Assembly: GCA_021789565.1 (NCBI GenBank) | Contig: JAJYJL010000309.1 | Coordinates: 1-8,010, forward strand | Source of the DNA: Acidobacteriota bacterium | GTDB taxonomy: Bacteria > Acidobacteriota > Terriglobia > UBA7540 | Length of the DNA stretch: 8,010 bases | Reading direction: 5' to 3' | Shown here: one piece after another, positions 1-4,902 of the stretch | Layout of the letters: every line of letters begins with the position of its first letter | How positions within the stretch are numbered: the stretch's first letter is position 1 | Position numbers and translations under genes: made by a program | The notes under the pieces: generated by a model | Database searches by the model: none | Told to the model about the DNA's origin: nothing | What the model saw: the letters and a program-made list of their open reading frames with translations, nothing else

Positions 1-63
1 GCTCTTGAGGACCGGGGCATTGGCCCCGCAGAAACCAGCCGATGCCGGCTGGTTGTTTGTTTT
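1..63 (+). repeat. 63-bp direct repeat, left copy (double hairpin plus terminator)
   Basis: This segment recurs at 7903-7965 with one mismatch (position 9, G versus C). It holds two stem-loops. The first is CGGGGC (13-18) pairing with GCCCCG (23-28). The second is AACCAGCC (33-40) pairing with GGCTGGTT (47-54). A T-rich tract follows. The two copies diverge from position 64. The left edge cannot be set here because the window begins at the first matching base. Confidence 0.95.
33..63 (+). terminator. Rho-independent terminator, AACCAGCC hairpin
   Basis: An 8-bp perfect stem (33-40 with 47-54) and a 6-nt loop are followed by GTTTGTTTT. This is a standard intrinsic terminator reading rightward. 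It would end a transcript that enters from outside the window. Confidence 0.75.
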
Positions 64-101
64 CTAGTTACGAGTCCCTTCGGTCATTGAATCCAAATTC
101 G

Positions 102-130
102 TTGATAGGAGCGACTCGCGTTGCTATCCT
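102..130 (+). promoter_or_regulatory. Candidate sigma70 promoter for the first TA-like pair
   Basis: TTGATA (102-107) is a 5/6 match to the -35 box. After a 17-bp spacer, TATCCT (125-130) is a 4/6 match to the -10 box. The predicted start of transcription, near 137, lies just before the GGAGG site at 138-142, so the leader would be very short. It sits between the terminator and the first gene, where a promoter is expected. Confidence 0.4.
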
Positions 131-148
131 CGTACTCGGAGGCGAAGC

Positions 149-463
149 ATGACGATAGAGGTTCCCAAGAACGCGTTGAGGCTATTGACCGATTTGACGG
201 GCGAACCCCGTTTTGAAGTGGCTCTGTGGATGGCTCTCCGGGACACGGTGGAGCATCGCCTCGAAAAGATCGCGGCGGAACGCAAGGTTTTTGAAGACAA
301 GTACCAGATGAACTTTACGGCATTCAAGCAACGATGGGACACAGGCCAAGTGCCTCACCAGGATACCTATGAGGTGGAGAAGGACTATTTGGAATGGGAG
401 GGGCTAATCACGCGGCAAGCTAAGCTGGAGGAAACCGCCCAGTGGCTGCCCCAGACGCAGTAG
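149..463 (+). CDS. Antitoxin-like protein, ribbon-helix-helix-like N-terminus (104 aa)
   Basis: A small acidic and basic helical protein, probably the antitoxin half of a two-gene TA-like unit (inference). Seen: a short strand (TIEVP, residues 2-6), then two helices (about 7-18 and 20-40), the beta-alpha-alpha order of ribbon-helix-helix DNA-binding antitoxins. A charged helical tail follows with the KYQMNF and YEVEKDYLEWEGLIT segments. I recognise that tail from small proteins encoded beside DUF6516/TumE-like genes, from memory only. The start is set by GGAGG at 138-142, six bases before ATG. The gene overlaps the next one by 22 bases, which points to translational coupling and a shared complex. 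No enzymatic motif is visible. The family name is uncertain; the coding status is firm. Confidence 0.75.
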   Translation: MTIEVPKNALRLLTDLTGEPRFEVALWMALRDTVEHRLEKIAAERKVFEDKYQMNFTAFKQRWDTGQVPHQDTYEVEKDYLEWEGLITRQAKLEETAQWLPQTQ

Positions 464-789
464 AATTCGCGACTCGCGTCGCTGGCGCGTGCCAGGCGTC
501 TCCGATCGTTCAATCGTATTCAGTCAGCATCCAGGATAACGTACTGGTCAAGGTTCGCGCCGACCTTCGCCCCGATTTGTTCGTGGACGTGTTCTACAAT
601 GCAGTTACGGGCAAGACCTCTTTCGCACTGATCAGGTCCAGTGTCCGCCTATATGGCGTGGATAACACAACGTCTTGGCATGTTCATCCCTTCGAGGACC
701 CTGACTCGCACCAAACTTGTCCGCCAATGGAGTTCGAGGTGTTCCTTCAGAGAGTTGAGGAATGGCTGAGCGGAAACCTCCATCCCTGA
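442..789 (+). CDS. TumE/DUF6516-like putative toxin (115 aa)
   Basis: The downstream partner of the overlapping pair. It starts at GTG 442 inside the previous gene, with GGAGG at 427-431 ten bases upstream. The sequence predicts an alpha helix (5-18), a run of beta strands (24-70), then the motif YGVDN (71-75) and WHVHPFEDPDSH (79-90), and a closing helix (EFEVFLQRVEEWL). Strands followed by a D-N and H-x-H-P-F block resemble TumE/DUF6516-type TA proteins, where the His-rich block is the conserved core. The function as a toxin is inferred from family resemblance and the overlapping two-gene layout. The gene ends 14 bases before a strong hairpin terminator, so the pair forms a closed transcription unit. 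Confidence 0.65.
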   Translation: MAAPDAVEFATRVAGACQASPIVQSYSVSIQDNVLVKVRADLRPDLFVDVFYNAVTGKTSFALIRSSVRLYGVDNTTSWHVHPFEDPDSHQTCPPMEFEVFLQRVEEWLSGNLHP

Positions 790-803
790 GAGGGGCCTGT
801 TTG

Positions 804-837
804 CACCAGCCCCAGCGACCGGGCTGGTGTTTTGTTT
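804..837 (+). terminator. Rho-independent terminator of the first TA-like pair
   Basis: CACCAGCCC (804-812) pairs perfectly with GGGCTGGTG (821-829) around an 8-nt loop, followed by TTTTGTTT (830-837). It shares the ACCAGCC/GGCTGGT core with the hairpin in the 63-bp repeat. The T tract runs almost into the ribosome-binding site of the next gene (GGAGG at 839-843). Confidence 0.85.
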
Positions 838-847
838 CGGAGGATCG

Positions 848-1174
848 ATGAGTCCGAAAGAAATCGCAGCGCAACTGGAAGCTCTGAGTACGGCTGAAAA
901 GGCAGAGCTGCTTAGGCGGCTCGCGCTCGACCTGACTCATGCATGGCCCGGGATTGACAAGACGCCGGGCGTCGCGGGCGGCGAGGCGTGCATTACGCAC
1001 ACCCGGATCCCGGTTTGGGCTCTCGAAGGTTATCGCCGCCTGGGTTGGAGCGAAGCCAGGATCCTGGAGAACTATCCCACACTCCATGCTTCAGATCTGG
1101 TGGCCGCGTGGGCCTACGCTGATGCGCATGGGGACGAGGTTGACGACGCCTTGCGCAAGAATGAGCAGGCTTAG
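848..1174 (+). CDS. DUF433 family antitoxin-like protein (108 aa)
   Basis: DUF433 proteins are small DNA-binding-type proteins usually encoded just upstream of DUF5615 PIN-like proteins, and the pair is regarded as a VapBC-like TA module. Seen: an N-terminal helical extension (residues 1-33), then the family block GVAGGEACITHTRIPVWAL (41-59), YRRLGWS, ILENYPTLHASDL and AAWAYADAHGDEVD. Length and order match complete family members. I chose ATG 848, with GGAGG at 839-843, over the upstream GTG at 827 because that GTG lies within the terminator stem. One base separates its stop codon from the ATG of the toxin remnant, the normal operon spacing. Since the toxin is cut short, this antitoxin appears to be an orphan. 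No promoter fits between the terminator and the start, so transcription comes by readthrough or from inside the upstream gene. Confidence 0.88.
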   Translation: MSPKEIAAQLEALSTAEKAELLRRLALDLTHAWPGIDKTPGVAGGEACITHTRIPVWALEGYRRLGWSEARILENYPTLHASDLVAAWAYADAHGDEVDDALRKNEQA

Positions 1175-1175
1175 C

Positions 1176-1289
1176 ATGGCGCGGCTTTATGCGAACGAGA
1201 ATTTTCCCTCAGGGACCTTACCGAAACACCAGTCCAATAAGGCTGGTGTTTTTCGTTGGGCAGATGGCCTGATTCCGAACCCCACTTGA
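1176..1289 (+). pseudogene. Truncated DUF5615 PIN-like toxin remnant
   Basis: The ATG at 1176 opens with MARLYANENFP, the characteristic N-terminus of DUF5615 PIN-like proteins (usual form MARLYADENFP, with the Asp as a PIN metal ligand; here that position is Asn). Similarity stops after about 12 codons. The frame then continues through an unrelated tail that includes the terminator hairpin and ends at 1289. Intact members are about 110-120 residues, so roughly 90% is missing. Spacing after the DUF433 gene is one base, as in intact pairs. The peptide is very unlikely to be active. The deletion end-point lies near 1210. Confidence 0.75.
1224..1253 (+). terminator. Rho-independent terminator after the DUF433 unit
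   Basis: AAACACCAGTC (1224-1234) pairs with GGCTGGTGTTT (1241-1251), with one G-T pair and loop CAATAA, and ends in TTTTT (1249-1253). It lies directly downstream of the toxin breakpoint and has the same ACCAG/CTGGT core as the other terminators here. Confidence 0.85.
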
Positions 1290-1292
1290 ATC

Positions 1293-1997
1293 TTGGTGGC
1301 TCAAGTCTTCAAGCAACCAACCCTGTCAGCCACGAGGAGAGCGGGAAAATGTGTCGTCGATTTTGATCGGAAAGCCAAACGCGAACTCACGGAGCGCCTA
1401 AGCAATACCGTTGGTCTGGACGAGCACCTCATCGAGGAGTTGAGAGATTATTGTTTGCACCATCGCGAACCCGCCGTCCAAGTGGCCGCCGTTCTCGGGT
1501 TGGAAAAGACAGGGAGCAAGAGAGCGGTGCTCGCCCTCACCGAACGAGTGTTGGAAGATGGGGACCTGTGGCCGACGGACCGGGCAATGGAGGCGCTCGC
1601 GACGCAGACACGCAATGGCGGGCTATTGGTCCTGACGGCGACGTTTTTGACTGATAGCCGGTTTGTGCACCGGAAACTAACCCTGCTATACGATGGCGCC
1701 AAGAGGCTGCACCGGTATGACATGGCCAGGTCGCTTGAAGCGATTTACCGGCAGGCGGGCACGAAATATAACCTCCAGGAATTAGTCCCGGAGGTTCATA
1801 TGACGCTTGAGCGCATTCCGCTTGCGGACATCTCCAAAGGCGCTGTTCTTGCTGGGCTATTTCGTCCCCTTCCCGTCTGGGTAGGAGACGTTCCTGTTCC
1901 AGACGATGCTAAAGCGGAACGTGTCATCGCCTACTGCAAGCTGCGGGTCCCAAGTCTTGCAGAAATCTTGGGGGCGCAGCACAATTCCGGTATTTAG
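1293..1997 (+). CDS. Alpha-helical HEAT-like hypothetical protein, possibly 5'-damaged (234 aa)
   Basis: I do not recognise the family. The protein is almost entirely helical. Residues about 48-150 contain helix pairs of HEAT-repeat type, for example AVQVAAVLGLEKTGSKRAVLAL followed by RAMEALATQT, suggesting a protein-binding scaffold. No signal peptide, membrane segment or catalytic motif is visible. The start is doubtful: an in-frame stop at 1287-1289 leaves only TTG 1293 or GTG 1296, and neither has a ribosome-binding site. By contrast GAGGAG at 1334-1339 is well placed before an ATG at 1349, but that frame stops after five codons. This fits a frameshift near an original start at 1349. The ORF ends one in-frame stop codon before the next ORF, which is in the same frame. 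Confidence 0.55.
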   Translation: MVAQVFKQPTLSATRRAGKCVVDFDRKAKRELTERLSNTVGLDEHLIEELRDYCLHHREPAVQVAAVLGLEKTGSKRAVLALTERVLEDGDLWPTDRAMEALATQTRNGGLLVLTATFLTDSRFVHRKLTLLYDGAKRLHRYDMARSLEAIYRQAGTKYNLQELVPEVHMTLERIPLADISKGAVLAGLFRPLPVWVGDVPVPDDAKAERVIAYCKLRVPSLAEILGAQHNSGI

Positions 1998-2003
1998 CAG
2001 TCC

Positions 2004-2237
2004 ATGGGAGCCTGGCTACTGCCCAGAGATACATGTTACCGTCCCTCTCTTCGGAGCCACTCCAACGGCGTAGATGGGGCTAATATCTGGCGAATTCTGC
2101 GAGGAAAGCGGGAAAGCGTCCCGCGCGAAATCCTCATTCGCCTGGGCGTCGCCCTTGTACTCGAATCGACTAAAGCAGAGAAACTGATCGAAACCACCAA
2201 CGAACTCCTCGAGGCAGCAGGCCTCGGGCGACTATAA
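2004..2237 (+). CDS. XRE-type helix-turn-helix fragment (77 aa)
   Basis: Residues 26-77 read like the second half of an XRE/Cro-type DNA-binding domain: recognition-helix part ANIWRILRGKRES, then REILIRLGVALVLES, then the typical ending NELLEAAGLGRL. The first half (helices 1-2, with the usual Leu-Ala-x-x-x-Gly-x-Ser turn) is absent: residues 1-25 are arginine- and serine-rich and unlike the family, and I could not find the missing part in the other two frames. No ribosome-binding site precedes ATG 2004. It is probably a decayed or fused antitoxin or regulator gene. It follows the HEAT-like ORF in the same frame after one stop codon, so a once-continuous gene is possible. Confidence 0.5.
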   Translation: MGAWLLPRDTCYRPSLRSHSNGVDGANIWRILRGKRESVPREILIRLGVALVLESTKAEKLIETTNELLEAAGLGRL

Positions 2238-2256
2238 GGATCACTTTGGGACCGCA

Positions 2257-2284
2257 GAGGGCCAGGGAGCGCTCCCTGGCCCTC
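2257..2284. other. Perfect 28-bp palindrome between convergent genes
   Basis: The left arm GAGGGCCAGGGAGC (2257-2270) is exactly the reverse complement of the right arm (2271-2284). It lies 20 bases after the HTH fragment and 13 bases before the stop codon of the minus-strand lectin-like gene, where a shared bidirectional terminator is expected. There is no T tract on either strand, so it is not a classic intrinsic terminator. RNA end protection or a protein-binding palindrome are alternatives. Confidence 0.85.
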
Positions 2285-2296
2285 ATGATTCGTTGC

Positions 2297-4333
2297 TCAG
2301 CGCACTATGAGCGGCAGGAACAGCGCACTGGCTGCGCGGATGGTGTATGAGTAGACGGAGTTCAGTTGTGCGGTGCCGGACTGACGGCTCACGCTGCCCT
2401 TGCCGGAAGAATCCGTTTGGATTACGTCGATTGTGTATCCTCCAGTCCCCGTTCCGATGACTTGGAGGTAGTATGAGGAACTTGATGGTTGGGGGATCAA
2501 CACGTACTTGAATTCGGGAAGTGTGTTTCCGTCCGGACCGGCAATGGCGCCCGTCACATATCCGGCATTAGGGATTTCATTATAGGATAGTCCCGTTCTC
2601 GGATCGTAGCCTACTCGGCGTCCTTGGGTATCGGTCACAAGAAGTTGGACGGGCGAGTGAGCGGAAATCTCTACGGCAGATCGGTTGAAGGTGGTTGGGC
2701 CAAGCATATAGTAGTAAGCAGCTTGAAAATCGTTCTTGCCGTACCGGCCCAAAAGTGTGACCTGGCCGTAGACTGGATCATTGATGGTATAGGTAGCCTG
2801 ATTGTGGACGGTAGTCTCACCCGTGACGACCACGTAGTGAACACGAGTCGGCGAACCGGAAACGCCAAGTTTAAGCATCACCAAGTCCCCCTTGGTGAGC
2901 TGACTGTGCAACCCAGTAAAGTCGTTGGCCGGTCCTACGCCGCTCTGGAAAACATTCACTCCCTTTGACCAAGCGTACTGCTCGAAGGAAACTGGATCCA
3001 GCCCCTGCATATGTGCGTTCAAATCACCGGGGTCTGTCTGGAGCGGCGGGGAATAGAGTTGCCCATAGTGACCAAGAATCATTGCGTAGCTTGCAAGCGC
3101 ACAGCCATACCGACCAACGGTGTCGTAGGTATCACCGCTCGCATTGCCGAGGAGAGTCTGATTGTACCATGGGGGGTGCCAGGGCAATGTCGATGGCGTG
3201 GACGGGTCACCTTGCAGATAGACGGGGACCTTGCCAATTCCGAGAGTCCATTCGGAGAAATTCTGGGTCGCATCGCCCGAGAGCACAATAGGCTGGGCAT
3301 TTGGCCAGAACTTACAACCGCTTTTGACCGCGCCCAGCGTGTACGTGCCGGCGGCCAACCCGCTCAGTGCATAGTTTCCATAGGTGTCGCTAGGCGGACT
3401 TGTGTGCCCAGCACCATCGGAAACAGATACGCCGGAGATACAGCCGCTGCTGCCATCCGTCACGCGGCCGGAGATGGAATAAAGCGATGGCTGAGCACCT
3501 GTCGTTAGGACGAAATCATCGATTACATGATTATCGTTTCCCAATCCGGTGCCGGCCGAGAAACCTACTCTGGAATAGGTGTAGTCTGGATTTGAAATTG
3601 TGTAATCCAGGACCGGTCCACCATCAATCGAGACAGTTACGTGCCCACTGTCGAACTGGACCAACGCATCGTGCCAGACATTATCAGCGATCTGAGAATC
3701 ATTAACATACGCTAGATGGTTGGCAACACTATCCTTGATCAAGGCGACATGGCTGGAGGACGGGTCGTTGATCCCGTCAGCCGCTGGGTTCAGCCAAGTG
3801 TCAAACTCTATCCCATAACCTGCCACGGTCGAGTACGGGGCGCAGGAGGCGTCCCCCGTACCATTCCAATTATGAAAACCGAGCAGGCCTCCGCAGGCAG
3901 GAGCTCCGAAGGAAGCGCCGTCCTTGTAGAACATGAACGTGAAGCCATCCGAGCCAGACCCGCCTCCCACTCGATACCGAAATTGGGCTTGCCAGCTCGT
4001 GGCCGTCAATTGATAACTCGCAACTGCCGCGGCAGCTCTCCAGGGTGCAGCCCGGGTTAAATAAAAGTCGCCGTCAGCAGAACTCCAGGACGCCTCGTTA
4101 GCCGTGTCACCGCTATCTTTTCGATAGATTTGCCAGTGGCCACTAGTATTAGGGTCAGTTGAGAAATCATCGGAGAAGACGACAGAAGCAGAATTGAAGG
4201 CTCCGGTTCCTCCTTGGCGTACGGGGTCCCGTCGCTGAGATGGATCTGCTACCGAAGTAGGCATATCTGTGGCTATCAACAAGCCCAGCATGAAGATACT
4301 GAGAAGAACTAACTTTGTTTGCCGACCGCTCAT
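2297..4333 (-). CDS. Secreted lectin-like / C39-like papain-fold modular protein (678 aa)
   Basis: A large exported protein of unknown exact role, probably binding glycans and cutting or binding peptides outside the cell (inference). Order: signal peptide (1-29, hydrophobic 8-21, cut near SVA-D); an L-type-lectin/ConA-like beta-sandwich (about 50-278: FSDDFS, GSDGFTFMFY, GYGIEFDTW, VTVSIDGGPVLDY, IDDFVLTT); one carboxypeptidase-regulatory-like module (285-360, YSISGRVTD); a C39-like domain (about 400-545) with Cys411 in GRYGCALAS, His499 in VHYVVVTG and Asp519 in INDP as a plausible complete triad; a C-terminal beta domain (558-666, VTDTQGRRVGYDPRTG); and tail ALFLPLIVR. The start ATG has AAAGGCG (4342-4348) eight bases upstream. 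There is no ABC-transporter partner, unlike bacteriocin C39 peptidases. It is a paralogue of the upstream gene. The domain order is clear; the substrate is unknown. Confidence 0.85.
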   Translation of the reverse strand: MSGRQTKLVLLSIFMLGLLIATDMPTSVADPSQRRDPVRQGGTGAFNSASVVFSDDFSTDPNTSGHWQIYRKDSGDTANEASWSSADGDFYLTRAAPWRAAAAVASYQLTATSWQAQFRYRVGGGSGSDGFTFMFYKDGASFGAPACGGLLGFHNWNGTGDASCAPYSTVAGYGIEFDTWLNPAADGINDPSSSHVALIKDSVANHLAYVNDSQIADNVWHDALVQFDSGHVTVSIDGGPVLDYTISNPDYTYSRVGFSAGTGLGNDNHVIDDFVLTTGAQPSLYSISGRVTDGSSGCISGVSVSDGAGHTSPPSDTYGNYALSGLAAGTYTLGAVKSGCKFWPNAQPIVLSGDATQNFSEWTLGIGKVPVYLQGDPSTPSTLPWHPPWYNQTLLGNASGDTYDTVGRYGCALASYAMILGHYGQLYSPPLQTDPGDLNAHMQGLDPVSFEQYAWSKGVNVFQSGVGPANDFTGLHSQLTKGDLVMLKLGVSGSPTRVHYVVVTGETTVHNQATYTINDPVYGQVTLLGRYGKNDFQAAYYYMLGPTTFNRSAVEISAHSPVQLLVTDTQGRRVGYDPRTGLSYNEIPNAGYVTGAIAGPDGNTLPEFKYVLIPQPSSSSYYLQVIGTGTGGYTIDVIQTDSSGKGSVSRQSGTAQLNSVYSYTIRAASALFLPLIVR

Positions 4334-4902
4334 AGGTGAGTCGCCTTTCGGAACGTGAAGTGGTCAATATCCGGGCAACCAATCGCAAATCGCTGCGCCG
4401 GGTGAGGACTGTCTGCGCTCTTCCGAACCCTACCCAACGAGAAGAAGCAACCCAATAGAAGGAATGGCCGCTGGCGCGTTTATCACACACCCGATCTCTT
4501 GATGTCCGAAAGACAACTGGCTAACAGGATGGATTACTAGATGTGAGGGAGATGCTCTCACGCTTCTAGCGAAAGGCGAACCAGTGCTGAATGGGAGCCA
4601 ATGAACCTGCCAGCGCCCACTGCAGCTTGTCATGGAGTGTAAAGTCATCCGCTGGTCGCTCGAAGAGGCCGGCCCGCGCTCTGTTCAGTGTAGCATGTGA
4701 TTTCCCGCCACCCCGGGACCTGCATCTCGGTCAAAATCGACCGTTGCCCCTGTGGTGCGTTGAGGCCTTTCGCACAGCTGCCGTAATGAGAACATACCCC
4801 TAAGAGTCCACGCAGCTAAAGCAAGAGCCGAAAATCGGAGGGACCTCTGGGGACGGGTGCCGCATCTAGGGTTCTATCTCGAGGCGTTAGAGGTAGTCTC
4901 TC
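4334..4902. other. 569-bp gap between the two secreted-protein genes
   Basis: I see no convincing gene here. Short open frames on both strands lack ribosome-binding sites and family motifs. No T-tailed terminator follows the propeller gene on the minus strand, and I found no consensus promoter before the lectin-like gene. The only structure I note is an imperfect stem-loop at 4537-4569. The length suggests that the two genes are transcribed separately. Confidence 0.6.
4537..4569. other. Imperfect stem-loop in the intergenic gap
   Basis: GTGAGGG (4543-4549) pairs with CTCTCAC (4555-4561), with one G-T pair and a 5-nt loop. An outer CTAGA/TCTAG pair brackets it. There is no T tract. It could lie in the leader of the lectin-like gene transcript or be chance. 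Confidence 0.3.

Noticed and set aside
64..100. tRNA fragment as an integration site beside the left repeat
   Set aside because: The GAGTCCC...GGTCATTGAATCC stretch hints at a T arm, but no cloverleaf or acceptor stem can be drawn, and it is absent next to the right repeat.
827..847. GTG start at 827 for the DUF433 gene
   Set aside because: The GTG is part of the terminator stem, and the true ribosome-binding site GGAGG (839-843) would lie inside the gene. ATG 848 fits.
1..1260. Integron gene-cassette array with attC sites between small genes
   Set aside because: Small genes separated by hairpins suggested it, and GTTGGGC at 1255-1261 fits the core site, but the hairpins have T tracts and lack paired RYYYAAC/GTTRRRY ends with L boxes. 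They read as plain terminators, and no integrase is visible.
4430..4803. Small genes on either strand in the 569-bp gap
   Set aside because: The frames lack ribosome-binding sites, conserved motifs and protein-like composition; they look like chance open frames.
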